Below, piece after piece: positions 45,888-54,993 of a stretch of DNA of 60,308 nt. Location: the NCBI RefSeq assembly GCF_000295095.1, contig NZ_JH806632.1, positions 1-60,308 on the forward strand, read 5' to 3'. The notes below the pieces were generated by a model. The model worked only from the letters and a program-made list of their open reading frames with translations. It did no database searches and had not been told where the DNA came from. Both the position numbers and the translations under genes were made by a program. Position 1 is the first letter of the stretch. The number at the start of each line of letters is the position of its first letter. Origin of the DNA: Actinomyces timonensis DSM 23838 (lineage in GTDB: Bacteria > Actinomycetota > Actinomycetes > Actinomycetales > Actinomycetaceae).

Positions 45888-46775
45888 TCAGTACGCGCGG
45901 CCGCGGCGGATGCAGTGGTGGTGGCGGCGCGGGCCGCCGGGCTCGCCGTGGGGGCCGTGGCCGTGGCAGTCGCCATGACCGTGACCACCGTGACCACGGT
46001 GGCCGCTCTGGCCATCGGGCCCGCCGCATCCGCCGCGGCCATGCCCGTGCCCGTGTCCACGGCCATGACGATGGCCGTGCTCGCCGGGCCCACCGGGCCC
46101 ACCGTGGGGCCCGGGGAAGCCATGACCGAAACCGTGGCCGAAGCCGTGCTCGCGCATGCGCATGACGTCGGCGAAGCGCTCCTCGCCCAGGCGCTCGCGC
46201 ATGGACTCCAGCTCCTCTTCGCTCACGCCCTGCTCGCCCAGGCGCTGGGAGAGCGGGGCGATGACCTTGTCGAGCAGCTCGGCGAGCCGGGCGGCCTCGT
46301 CCTCGTCGAGCACGGTGAAGGGGCTGGCCGCGCCCGCCTCGATGCTGGTCTCGCGGCCGGCGTCGGTGAGGTGGACGAGCATGACGCGACGGTCCTCGTG
46401 GCTGGGTGCGCGCTCGATGAGGCCCGCGCCCTGGAGCCTGCCGAGCAGCTCGTTGAGGGACTGCTGGCGAATGCCCAGGAGGAAGGCGAGGTCCTTGGTG
46501 GCGATGGGGCTCTGCATCTTCAGGGCGGCTAGGACGCGGCCCTGGCCTCGGCTCGGGTCCCCCAGGGGGCCGTGCTCGGCCCGGCGGGCGGCGCGGTCGC
46601 GCCCCATGAGCCAGACCAGGGCGCGGAACTTGCGGTGCAGCGCGGCATGAATGTCGCCGTCCTCGACGCCGTCGGCACTGCGGGCCTCGCCCGCGTCGGT
46701 GCCCTCGGGGGCCTCGGGATCTCCCAGGGGCTCCTCGAAGGGCTGGTTCTCAGAATCGTTCTGCGTGGGAGTCAT
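45888..46775 (-). CDS. MarR-family regulator with His/Gly-rich tail
   Basis: A 295-residue regulator. The MarR winged helix is central (about residues 45-150): GQGRVLAALKMQSPIATKDLAFLLGIRQQSLNELLGRLQGAGLIER and the wing with HEDRRVMLVHLTDAG. After a helical region comes an 80-residue tail of HG, HGHGRGH and GGPGG repeats that could bind Ni, Zn, Co or Cu. Metal sensing is therefore possible but not shown. ATG at 46775 with AGGAG 6-7 nt upstream. It likely represses its own promoter and possibly the divergent helicase gene. Confidence 0.88.
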   Translation of the reverse strand: MTPTQNDSENQPFEEPLGDPEAPEGTDAGEARSADGVEDGDIHAALHRKFRALVWLMGRDRAARRAEHGPLGDPSRGQGRVLAALKMQSPIATKDLAFLLGIRQQSLNELLGRLQGAGLIERAPSHEDRRVMLVHLTDAGRETSIEAGAASPFTVLDEDEAARLAELLDKVIAPLSQRLGEQGVSEEELESMRERLGEERFADVMRMREHGFGHGFGHGFPGPHGGPGGPGEHGHRHGRGHGHGHGRGGCGGPDGQSGHRGHGGHGHGDCHGHGPHGEPGGPRRHHHCIRRGRAY

Positions 46776-46893
46776 GATGATCTCCTTCTTCCTCTAGGTG
46801 AGTCGTGGGCCCGGTCCGCCTCATATGGGCCGGGCGGGTGGACGCCGGGAGCGGCATCGTCCGTCGCGCTTCGGGCCATCGCCCACCGCATTT

Positions 46894-46964
46894 GACAGGT
46901 GCCTGTCGATCCCGACGACAAGAAATCTACAGGCACCTTCACAATCTTTCAACCGGTACCTGTA
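46894..46964 (-). promoter_or_regulatory. MarR gene promoter with three operator-like palindromes
   Basis: Minus strand: TTGAAA (46947-46952), 17-nt spacer, TAGATT (46924-46929). Three related palindromic sites built on ACAGG/CCTGT halves occur: GACAGGTGCCTGTC (46894-46907), TACAGGCACCTT (46928-46939, next to the -10) and ACCGGTACCTGTA (46952-46964, at the -35). The layout fits autorepression by the MarR protein encoded downstream. Helicase control from the same sites is possible. Confidence 0.65.
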
Positions 46965-47004
46965 TGTCGCGAGTCACATGGGCATTCATGTCAGTGCCCC
47001 GGGC

Positions 47005-47010
47005 TACCGT
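47005..47010 (+). promoter_or_regulatory. -10 hexamer of a leaderless promoter (RecQ-like helicase)
   Basis: TACCGT followed by 6 nt and the ATG at 47017. Confidence 0.5.
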
Positions 47011-47016
47011 GGGCCC

Positions 47017-49365
47017 ATGAGCGCCACAGCCTCGTCCGCAGAGTCATCCGCAGCATCGTCCGCACTGCCCTTGGAGCGGCCCACCGTCCTGCGCGAGCGC
47101 GCGGAGGAGATCCTGCGCGCGCTCGTCGGCAGCCAGTCCGCGCGGCTGCGCGCCGATCAGTGGCGGGCCATCGAGGCGCTGGTGGTCGGACGCCGTCGGG
47201 CCCTCGTGGTGGAGAGGACGGGATGGGGCAAGTCCGCCGTCTACTTCGTGGCCACCATGCTGCTGCGCGAGGGCTGGGGCGGGTGGCGCGAGTCAGACCC
47301 CCTCCCCTTGGCCCGCTCCGGCGAGGGGGCAGGCGGCGCCGGCCCCACGATCATCATCTCCCCGCTGCTGGCCCTCATGCGCGATCAGGTCGCCGCCGCC
47401 GAGCGCGCCGGCATCCGGGCCGTCACCATGAACTCGGCCAACTCCGCCCAGTGGGAGCAGATCGAGTCCGAGATCCGCTCCGGGCGCGCCGATGTCCTCC
47501 TGGTCTCGCCCGAGCGCCTCAACAACCCCGTCTTCCGGGACGAGGTCCTGCCGCACCTGGCGGCCAGCGCGGGCCTCGTCGTCATCGATGAGGCCCACTG
47601 CATCTCGGACTGGGGCCACGATTTCCGGCCGGACTACCGGCGCATCCGCACCCTGCTCGCAGGCCTGCCCACCCTCACCCCCGTCCTGGCGACGACGGCC
47701 ACCGCCAACGAGCGCGTCACCACCGATGTGGCCGAGCAGCTGGCGGGGCGCGCGATGGGCGGGCCCTCCCCCGAGGTGCTCGTCCTGCGCGGGAGCCTCC
47801 AGCGGGATTCCCTCCACCTGGGCGTGGCGCGCCTGGAGGACGCTGCCACCCGGCTGGCCTGGCTCACGGCCTACCTCCAGCGCGCCCAGGGCTCCGGGAT
47901 CGTCTACTGCCTCACCGTCTCCGCCGCGGGCGAGACCGCGCAGGCCCTGCGCGCCGCCGGACTGGAGGTGGCCACCTACACCGGCCAGACCGAGCCCGCC
48001 GAGCGCGAGCGCCTCGAGGCCGATCTCAAGGCCAACCGCGTCAAGGCGCTCGTGGCCACCAGCGCCCTGGGCATGGGCTTCGACAAGCCCGACCTCGGCT
48101 TCGTCATCCACATGGGCGCGCCGGCCTCCCCCGTGGCGTACTACCAGCAGGTGGGGCGCGCGGGGCGCGGCGTCGAGAGGGCGGAGGTGGTCCTGCTGCC
48201 CGGGGCGGAGGATCGCGCGATCTGGGACTGGTTCGGCTCCCAGGGCTTCCCACCGCCCGAGCGGGTCCGCGAGGTGCTCGACGCCCTGGAGGCGGCCGAC
48301 GGCCCCCTGGCGACCGGCGCGCTGGAGACCGTGACGAGCCTGCGGCGCACCCGCCTGGAGTCGATGCTCAAGGTCCTCGACGTCGACGGCGCGGTGCGGC
48401 GGGTGCGGGGCGGCTGGCTCTCCACGGGCGAGCCCTGGGTCTACGACGCCGAGCGCTACGCCCGGGTGGAGGCGGCCAGGAAGGCCGAGCAGGAGGCGAT
48501 GCTCGCCTATGAGCGCCTGCGCGCCCCGGCGTGCCGGATGGCTTTCCTGCGGGCCGCGCTCGACGATCCGGAGATGCCCGAGGGCTGGCGCTGCGGCGCC
48601 TGCGACCTGTGCGGGGGCCTCGACCTGCCCCAGGGGCCGGATGCGGAGCAGGTGGGGGCGGCCCTGGGGTCATTGGCGCGCATCGGGGTGGAGATCACGG
48701 CTCGGCGCCAGTGGCCGGTGGGCATGGATCGGCTGGGGCTCGGCGCGCTGCGGGGCAGGATCCCGCCCGAGCGGCGGGCGGGCACGGGCATCGCCGTCGG
48801 CAGGCTCGATGGACTGGGCATCTCGGCGGCGCTGCGCGCGCTCTTCGCCTCCGGTGAGGACGGGCTCGTCCCTCCTGCGCTGCGAGCCCCCGTCCTGGAG
48901 GCGGTGGACCGCCTGGCTGATCTCGCCTGGGCTGAGCGCGGGGCGGACGGCCCCGAGACGGGCACTGCGGGCCAGGGCGCGTCCAATGATGCCCAGGACG
49001 GCGCGGCGAGCGAGGGAGTCATCGACGCGGTCGTCATCATCGACTCCCGGCGCCATCCGCAGCTGGTTCGGCACCTGGGGGGCGCGGTCGCGCACCGCCT
49101 GGGCGCCGAGCGCCTCGGCGTCATCGCCGCGGGCGGGGAGCCGGGGCGCCATGACGTCAACTCCGCGACCCGCCTGGCGGCGGTGGCCCGCAGCCTCAGC
49201 CTGGACGGATGGGGGCCCGATGCCCTGGAGCGCCTCGATGGCGCCCGCATCGCCCTGGTCGACGACTCGACGGACTCCGGCTGGACCCTCACAGTGGCGG
49301 CCGATCTCCTGCGGCGCTCCGGCGCCGCGGCGGTCCACCCTTTCGTCCTCGCTCAGGAGTCCTGA
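47017..49365 (+). CDS. RecQ-like ATP-dependent DNA helicase fused to a phosphoribosyltransferase-like domain
   Basis: A 782-residue protein. Superfamily 2 helicase motifs are complete: RTGWGKS (67-73), SPLLALMRDQ, DEAHCISDWGHDFRPDYR (191-208), TTATAN, ATSALGMGFDKPDL and QQVGRAGRG. A RecQ zinc-type cluster follows (CRMAFLRAAL... CGACDLCGG). The C-terminal 130 residues (VIDAVVIIDSRRHP... ALVDDSTDSGWTLT) resemble a PRTase fold with the PRPP loop, in place of the HRDC domain. Start ATG at 47017, leaderless. Likely DNA repair; the PRTase-like part may bind a nucleotide. Confidence 0.88.
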   Translation: MSATASSAESSAASSALPLERPTVLRERAEEILRALVGSQSARLRADQWRAIEALVVGRRRALVVERTGWGKSAVYFVATMLLREGWGGWRESDPLPLARSGEGAGGAGPTIIISPLLALMRDQVAAAERAGIRAVTMNSANSAQWEQIESEIRSGRADVLLVSPERLNNPVFRDEVLPHLAASAGLVVIDEAHCISDWGHDFRPDYRRIRTLLAGLPTLTPVLATTATANERVTTDVAEQLAGRAMGGPSPEVLVLRGSLQRDSLHLGVARLEDAATRLAWLTAYLQRAQGSGIVYCLTVSAAGETAQALRAAGLEVATYTGQTEPAERERLEADLKANRVKALVATSALGMGFDKPDLGFVIHMGAPASPVAYYQQVGRAGRGVERAEVVLLPGAEDRAIWDWFGSQGFPPPERVREVLDALEAADGPLATGALETVTSLRRTRLESMLKVLDVDGAVRRVRGGWLSTGEPWVYDAERYARVEAARKAEQEAMLAYERLRAPACRMAFLRAALDDPEMPEGWRCGACDLCGGLDLPQGPDAEQVGAALGSLARIGVEITARRQWPVGMDRLGLGALRGRIPPERRAGTGIAVGRLDGLGISAALRALFASGEDGLVPPALRAPVLEAVDRLADLAWAERGADGPETGTAGQGASNDAQDGAASEGVIDAVVIIDSRRHPQLVRHLGGAVAHRLGAERLGVIAAGGEPGRHDVNSATRLAAVARSLSLDGWGPDALERLDGARIALVDDSTDSGWTLTVAADLLRRSGAAAVHPFVLAQES

Positions 49366-49423
49366 GCCCCCTGGCGGGCAGGCCCGTCTGGCTCAGCGAG
49401 CATGTCCGATTCGGCGGGCCCCC

Positions 49424-51028
49424 TCAGGACCCAGAGGCGGCAGCGCCCTCCGAGGCCTGCTTGAGCGAGCGCCCCACCGGCCCGAGGCCACCGCTTCCCG
49501 CCGTCCCGGGGGCGCCCGCGCCGTCGGCCTCATCCCCAAGGAAGTACCACCAGAAAGGAGCCCCCCAGGCCTGGGGGCGCCCCAGGGCCGCGCCCGTCAC
49601 CTGGGCGATGAGGGCGCTCCGGGCGGCGGCGGTGTCGTCGTGGGAGCCGAACCACCACGGCCCGCCGTCCAGGTCCTCCCCGCCGTAGCCGAGCTCGGTG
49701 ACGGCCACGCGCTTATCCGGGAAGCGCGCGGCCAGGGCGCTCATGACCCGGTCCGCGGCAGTCCCCAGCGGGTGGGACTGCGGGTAGACGGAGATGCCGA
49801 CGACGTCGACGAGGCCCATGAGCTCGCTGCCGGCCAGGGAGGCGGCCACGTTGAACAGGGCGCCGTCGGCCTCCGCCTGGCCGAGCTGGTAGTAGAGGGT
49901 GAGGACGGTGAGCGCGCCGGTGCGCTCCTTCACGGCCCGGGCCGCGCGCGTTGCCCGCCCCACGGGGTCCTCCCCCAGCCAGTCGCCCCCGATCTCGTTG
50001 CCGACCTCCCAGGAGTCCAGGCCCGGCAGGGCAGTCAGCACGGCGTCGACCCGCTCATCGAAGTCCGAGTCGCTCAGGGCGGCCATGCCCTCGGAGTCGC
50101 AGATCTGCCCCATGACGTGGATGCCGGCGCCTTGGAGGGCGTCGGCCGTCTGGCGCCAGGCGGCGAGGGCGGGCGCGCTCACATCGTCGAGGACGAGCCG
50201 CGCCGCGCCCTTTCCCCCGGAGCTGGTGGCGGCGACGACGGCGTCGCGCTGGCCCGCGCTGGGGGCCTCGGTGAGGGTCGCCCCGATGAGGGCGTCCGTT
50301 GGCGCCGCCGAGATGAGCGCGGTGTCGACGGCGATCTGGGCCGTCGAGGCGAGCTCGAGGAGGCGCGCCCCCTGCTCGTCGCCCGCGCCGGAGTCGATCA
50401 CCGTCTGGGTCGTCTCGTGGGCGGCGCGCGCGGCCTCAAGGGCGCTGGCCGCGCTCCCGGCCCGGGCGCCCGCACCGCTCCGGTCCCCCAAAGCGGAGAG
50501 GAGTTCCGCCTGCCGGGCATGCAGGCCCCGGGCGGCCAGGGCGAGGACCTCAGCGCTGCCCTGGCGGGGCAGGTCGGCGATGAGCGCGGAGTAGCCCTGG
50601 GAGGTGGGCCATGACAGGCACAGGGCGCAGTCACGCCCCTGCGGCACATCGACGAGGATCGCCCCATCGGCCTCGTAGAGGGGCCCGATCGCGATGACCT
50701 CGAGGGTCGTGGCATCCAGGAGCGCGTCGTCGTAGCCGTCCTCGCCCCTGCCCGCGGACTGGATGGCCCGCACCCGCTCCAGGGTCAGCGGCTCGCCGTC
50801 GGGGCCGCGGAGGACGAGGGTGATGGGGACGGTCGCGCTGTCGTCGGGACCCTCGCAGGTCATGAGGGCGCCCACGGCGCCGCCCGCGAGAGCCAGGCCT
50901 CCTGCGGCGATGATGGCCCGACGGCGCGTGAGCCATCCCCGCCGCTCCGCCCCAGGAGCGCCGGGCGGGCCCGGGAGGCCGCTCGCGCCGTCGCCCGGGC
51001 CCGTCGGGGCGCTGCCGGCAGGCGTCAT
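49424..51028 (-). CDS. Exported clan GH-A glycoside-hydrolase-like protein
   Basis: A 534-residue protein with a Pro/Gly-rich N-terminus, twin-Arg-like RRRAIIAAGG signal anchor (about 35-57, with a Cys at 58), a beta-rich N-terminal domain and a helical region, then a TIM-barrel part from about 275. WEVGNEIGGD carries the acid/base Glu (345) and VTELGYGGE the nucleophile Glu (445), the clan GH-A layout. It probably trims or degrades the polymer made by this operon, as hydrolases do in other synthase-dependent exopolysaccharide systems. 4-nt overlap with the DUF2334 gene. Last gene of the operon. Confidence 0.78.
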   Translation of the reverse strand: MTPAGSAPTGPGDGASGLPGPPGAPGAERRGWLTRRRAIIAAGGLALAGGAVGALMTCEGPDDSATVPITLVLRGPDGEPLTLERVRAIQSAGRGEDGYDDALLDATTLEVIAIGPLYEADGAILVDVPQGRDCALCLSWPTSQGYSALIADLPRQGSAEVLALAARGLHARQAELLSALGDRSGAGARAGSAASALEAARAAHETTQTVIDSGAGDEQGARLLELASTAQIAVDTALISAAPTDALIGATLTEAPSAGQRDAVVAATSSGGKGAARLVLDDVSAPALAAWRQTADALQGAGIHVMGQICDSEGMAALSDSDFDERVDAVLTALPGLDSWEVGNEIGGDWLGEDPVGRATRAARAVKERTGALTVLTLYYQLGQAEADGALFNVAASLAGSELMGLVDVVGISVYPQSHPLGTAADRVMSALAARFPDKRVAVTELGYGGEDLDGGPWWFGSHDDTAAARSALIAQVTGAALGRPQAWGAPFWWYFLGDEADGAGAPGTAGSGGLGPVGRSLKQASEGAAASGS

Positions 51029-52959
51029 TGAAGGTCCTGGGCCGCCACGAAGGTGTAGCCCTGGCCTTTGATGCCCTCGACGATCGTCTTGAGCTCGTTC
51101 AGCGGGTAGTAGGAGTGGAAGAAGAAGCTCGCCGTGGCGTGCGTCCCCGCGAGGTTGAGGCTGGCGGAGTCGAGGATCTGCTGCGACAGACGCGGCGGGT
51201 GGTTGTTGATGTCCTTCGGCTCGTAGTTGCCCAGGTTCTCCGGCAGCACGTGGGTGCCGTAGGGGTCATTGACCGCGTAGGGGAAGAACTGGCCGATGTA
51301 GTCGTGCGGCCCGCCCGGCGTGCCGGTGAGGGTGCCCGCGTGCATGAGCTCGCGCTCGTAGCGGGTGGAGTAGACCTTGTTGATGCCCTCGTAGCCGCTG
51401 CGGGAGGCCGAGTAGTGGGGGGTCTCGAAGATCTGCGGGGTGGGCAGGCCGACCTTCTTGAAGATCTTGCGGCCGTCCTTCACCCGCTTCTTGGCCCACT
51501 TGGCGCTCGTGCCGGGCAGGTCTCCGCCGATCTGGACCCAGGAGTTGTCCTGGCAGGGCACGACGGGCGCGTCCGGGGAGTTCTCGGCGGAGCACCACGA
51601 GCGGATGAACTCGAAGTCGTCGCTGGACACGCCGTTGTAGGGGTTGTCCAGGTCGCCGAACTGGTGGGTGGTGCCGTGCTGGATGAGGGTGCCGCCCTTG
51701 GCGACGGCGTCCTTGAGGACGGCGACGAGCTCGGGGGTGTCCTGGAGGGTCATGGAGCGCGGGGCGCCGTTGTTGTCGACGCCCTTGGGGTCCTCGTACT
51801 TGGGGTAGACGGCCATCTGGAAGGGCACGTCCTGGGAGTATAGGTAATCGACCATCGCCTGGAGCTCGGCGGGGTCGGTGTCGGGGCCGACGTCCTCGAT
51901 GCGCACGGCGGCCTGGCGGACCTGGGTCGCGCTGGGCTGGAGGGCGTCCAGGACGATGTCAGCGGCGGCGATGTAGCGGTCCTGCTCGCTCATGTAGGTC
52001 ACGGGGACCTCGCCGATGAAGGTCAGGCCGGATGAGGCCACGGCCCACGGGAAGGAGGTCGTGCCGGACTGGGCGACGCTGGCGCACTGGGTGGCGGCGC
52101 CGTCGGCCGAGGAGCACAGGGCCCTGCCCAGCACCGTGACGGCGCCCGCGTTCGTGATGTGGGGGGCGGTGATGCCTCCCTTGTTCAGCTCGTTGCGGCT
52201 GAAGGTCTTGCCGTTGTAATCGATCTGGGTGACGCGGTCGGTGGCGTCGACGTACGAGGTCGCGGCGTCCCAGCCGTACCGGGCGGTGAAGGTGGCGCGG
52301 TCGGCGTCGGTTTTGACGAGCTCCCAGATGTTGAAGCCGGACCACAGGATGGGCACGTTGCCGGTGAGGACGTCGTCGATGAAGGCGCGCGGCAGGGGCT
52401 CGTCGTAGGTGGAGCCGGTGTAGATGACGTTGGTGTAGCGCCCGGCCAGGCCGGCCTGGTAGTCGGCCACCGGCAGGGCGGTCACGAGCCCGGAGTGGCT
52501 GGCCAGGTTGCCCATGGCCATGGCGTAGTACTCGCCGAGCTTGCTCCAGTCCCCGGTGGTGTCGTAGAGGACGAGGGTGGAGGCGGGCCCGGCGTCCTGG
52601 TTGGAGTAGGTGACGGCGCGGTTGGGGACCTCGGGCGGGTTGGCCCGCAGGTCGCGGATCTGGGGCGCGGCCTGCGCGGCGGGGGCGTCGGCAAGGTTGA
52701 CCGCGGCAGCGTCACCGGCCAGGGGCAGGGCCTCGGCCTGGGCGGCGGCGGGAGCGGGGGGAGCCTCGAGCGGGGCGCCCGCCCAGCCGAGGTCGTCGGC
52801 GGGGCTGTCGGCCGCCACCGGGGCGAGGGCCGCGCCGCGCGCGGTCGGGTTGGCGCCGCTGGCGGCCTGGGCGGAGCCGACGAGGCCGAGCGAGGCGCTG
52901 AGCGCCACGAGGGCCGTCAGGACCGCCCGGCGACGGCGCGCGTGGGTCGTCGTTGTCAT
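51025..52959 (-). CDS. Secreted DUF2334 protein (polysaccharide deacetylase-like)
   Basis: A 644-residue exported protein: Tat/Sec-like signal (RRRRAVLTALVALSASLGLVGSAQA), Ala/Pro linker, then a region with VLYDTTGDWSKLGEYYAMAMGN and a DUF2334 barrel (AAVRIEDVGPDTDP, FQMAVYPKY, LIQHGTTHQFGD, FETPHYSASRSG, ATASFFFHSYYPL), where Asp/His positions resemble carbohydrate esterase 4 metal sites. ATG at 52959 is 9 nt after AGGAG; the upstream in-frame ATG at 52968 abuts it. In the operon it would de-N-acetylate the polymer. Confidence 0.83.
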   Translation of the reverse strand: MTTTTHARRRRAVLTALVALSASLGLVGSAQAASGANPTARGAALAPVAADSPADDLGWAGAPLEAPPAPAAAQAEALPLAGDAAAVNLADAPAAQAAPQIRDLRANPPEVPNRAVTYSNQDAGPASTLVLYDTTGDWSKLGEYYAMAMGNLASHSGLVTALPVADYQAGLAGRYTNVIYTGSTYDEPLPRAFIDDVLTGNVPILWSGFNIWELVKTDADRATFTARYGWDAATSYVDATDRVTQIDYNGKTFSRNELNKGGITAPHITNAGAVTVLGRALCSSADGAATQCASVAQSGTTSFPWAVASSGLTFIGEVPVTYMSEQDRYIAAADIVLDALQPSATQVRQAAVRIEDVGPDTDPAELQAMVDYLYSQDVPFQMAVYPKYEDPKGVDNNGAPRSMTLQDTPELVAVLKDAVAKGGTLIQHGTTHQFGDLDNPYNGVSSDDFEFIRSWCSAENSPDAPVVPCQDNSWVQIGGDLPGTSAKWAKKRVKDGRKIFKKVGLPTPQIFETPHYSASRSGYEGINKVYSTRYERELMHAGTLTGTPGGPHDYIGQFFPYAVNDPYGTHVLPENLGNYEPKDINNHPPRLSQQILDSASLNLAGTHATASFFFHSYYPLNELKTIVEGIKGQGYTFVAAQDLQ

Positions 52960-53035
52960 CTGGAGCATCTCCTTATCAGGGTGGGGATCGATCAGGGCGA
53001 GGGGGCAGAAAGAGCAGGGTGGGGGCGGGGCGGGC

Positions 53036-54238
53036 TCAGGCGTGGGCGGGCTCGAAGTCAGGAAGGGGCTCCCCTCTCCCGAACAGGGCGGCGGTGGCCG
53101 CCATGACTCTCTCGCAGGCCCGCCCGTCGCCGTAGGGGTTGGCCGCCTGGGCCATGGCCGCGTAGGCGGCGTCGTCGGTGAGCAGGGTGGTGACGGCGTC
53201 GACGATGCGCTCCTCGTCGGCTCCCACGAGCCTGGCCACGCCGTAGTCGATGGCCTCGGGGCGCTCGGTGCTCTCGCGCATGACGAGCACGGGCTTGGAC
53301 AGCGCGGGGGCCTCCTCCTGGACGCCCCCGGAGTCGGTGAGCACGATGTGGGCCCTGTTCATGAGCGAGCAGAAGGCCCCGTACTCCAGGGGGTCGGTGA
53401 CCACGACGTTGGGCAGTCCCTCGATCCGCGGCAGGAGGGCCTGGCGCACGATCGGGTTGCGGTGGGCGGGAAGGACCATGAGCGCGTCGGGGTGGGCGCG
53501 GGCCAGGCGGGCGATCGCCCGCCCGATCCCCTCCATGGGCTCGCCCCAGGACTCGCGCCGATGCGCGGTCACCAGCACGACCCTGCGGAAGGGGGCCTCG
53601 AGGGCCTCGCGCAGCGCCGGGTCCGCCGGGGGTGTCGGCCTTGTGACGGCCTCCAGCAGGGCGTCGATGACGGTGTTGCCCGTGACCCGTAGGGAGGCGG
53701 GGTCGACGTTCTCACGCAGGAGGTTGTCCCGGCTGGCCGCCGTCGGGCACAGGTGCAGGGAGGTGATCTGCCCGACGAGCTTGCGGTTGGCCTCCTCGGG
53801 GAAGGGCGAGGAGATCGTGCCGGTGCGCAGGCCGGCCTCGAGGTGGAGGACGGGGGTGGAGTGGTAGAAGGCGGCCAGTCCCGCCGCGAAGACCGAGGTG
53901 GTGTCGCCCTGGACGAGGACGGCGTCGCAGGGCCGCTCCTCCAGCGCCCTGCCCACGCCCTCGAGGCACCGGGTGGTGATCTGGGTGAGGGTCTGGCCCG
54001 GGGAGTGGATATCGAGGTCGATATCGGGGGTGATGCCGAAGAAGGCGTTGACCTGGTCGAGCATCTCGCGGTGCTGCCCGGTGACGACGACGACCGGGTC
54101 GAAGCGCTCATCGGCGCGCATCCGGTTGATGAGGGGGGCGACCTTGATGGCCTCGGGCCTCGTGCCGTAGACCAGCATGATCCTCAGGGGCGCGCCCTGC
54201 GTCCGCTGATCGGCGGGTGTCATGGGTTCGGTGGTCAT
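53036..54238 (-). CDS. wecB: UDP-N-acetylglucosamine 2-epimerase (non-hydrolysing)
   Basis: A 400-residue epimerase making UDP-ManNAc. Family motifs: LVYGTRPEAIKVAPLI, TGQHREMLDQV, VQGDTTSVFAAGLAAF, HLEAGLRTG, FPEEANRK, TAHRRESWG, TDSGGVQEEAPAL. A sugar-nucleotide supplier to the GT2 synthase two genes upstream: this suggests ManNAc or a derived sugar in the polymer. About 20 nt after the preceding gene's stop and 76 nt before the DUF2334 gene. Confidence 0.95.
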   Translation of the reverse strand: MTTEPMTPADQRTQGAPLRIMLVYGTRPEAIKVAPLINRMRADERFDPVVVVTGQHREMLDQVNAFFGITPDIDLDIHSPGQTLTQITTRCLEGVGRALEERPCDAVLVQGDTTSVFAAGLAAFYHSTPVLHLEAGLRTGTISSPFPEEANRKLVGQITSLHLCPTAASRDNLLRENVDPASLRVTGNTVIDALLEAVTRPTPPADPALREALEAPFRRVVLVTAHRRESWGEPMEGIGRAIARLARAHPDALMVLPAHRNPIVRQALLPRIEGLPNVVVTDPLEYGAFCSLMNRAHIVLTDSGGVQEEAPALSKPVLVMRESTERPEAIDYGVARLVGADEERIVDAVTTLLTDDAAYAAMAQAANPYGDGRACERVMAATAALFGRGEPLPDFEPAHA

Positions 54239-54258
54239 CGGTGCTCCTCTGTGTCGTG

Positions 54259-54993
54259 TCAGGCGCGTGAGTAGGTGGTCGCGGCGAAGGTGACGATGGC
54301 GTCCTCCGTGTAGGCGCCCACCGGGCCGCTGCGGTAGGGGCTGTCCGAGTCCTCGATGACGCCGAGGTCCTGCCCGTCGGCCGTGACGGTGAAGGAGACG
54401 GCGTCGCCGGTGGTGTCGACGCGCACCTGCGCGAGGTGGGCGATGCCGACCTCGAAGGAGGGCTCATACGCGGAGGCGAGGAAGCGCTGGTTGCCGGGGT
54501 AGGCGGGGTCCTGCTTGGAGACCTCCCAGCCGTTGGGCTTGAGGGCGAGGGCGTAGAAGTGCTCGTTGTCCTGGAAGGACCACATGAGCCAGGCGACCTC
54601 CCATGGGTTGGGCGCCGTTCCCTCTCGCAGTTGCTTCTCCGTGGTCATCATGGAGGTGACGGTCTGCGTGGCCCTGTCGGCGATGGAAGCGGTCGTCGAG
54701 ATGGCAAGGGCGGCGTGCGTGCGCTCGTCCTCGGTGGCCGGGCTGGGGGCCAGGCGCAAGGAGCCGCCCTGGCAGGTGGCGTCGCCGTAGCCGTCGAAGA
54801 GGACCTGCCAGTCATCACAGCCCGTCTCCTGGGTGGAGAAGTAGCGGTACCCGAGCGCGCCCCCTCCCCCGATGAGCGCCACGAGGGCGCCCCCGAGCAC
54901 GAGCCGACGGCGCAGCAGCGCGGACCTCGCGCCATCGTCCGGCGGCTCCGCGGGCGCGGCGCCCCTCTGGGCGGACTGGTCCGGGGCCCTCAT
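54259..54993 (-). CDS. Membrane-anchored sugar-binding-like protein of the exopolysaccharide operon
   Basis: A 244-residue protein with one N-terminal membrane anchor (LVLGGALVALIGGGGALGY, about 32-50) and an extracytoplasmic domain. The latter looks like a concanavalin A-type jelly roll: WLMWSFQDNEHFYALALKPNGWEVSKQDP, VRVDTTGDAVSFTVTADGQDLG and the closing YTEDAIVTFAATTYS, as in LamG/DUF1080-like domains. Possible role: hold or guide the nascent polymer at the membrane. Overlaps the GT2 gene stop by 4 nt. Confidence 0.7.
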   Translation of the reverse strand: MRAPDQSAQRGAAPAEPPDDGARSALLRRRLVLGGALVALIGGGGALGYRYFSTQETGCDDWQVLFDGYGDATCQGGSLRLAPSPATEDERTHAALAISTTASIADRATQTVTSMMTTEKQLREGTAPNPWEVAWLMWSFQDNEHFYALALKPNGWEVSKQDPAYPGNQRFLASAYEPSFEVGIAHLAQVRVDTTGDAVSFTVTADGQDLGVIEDSDSPYRSGPVGAYTEDAIVTFAATTYSRA

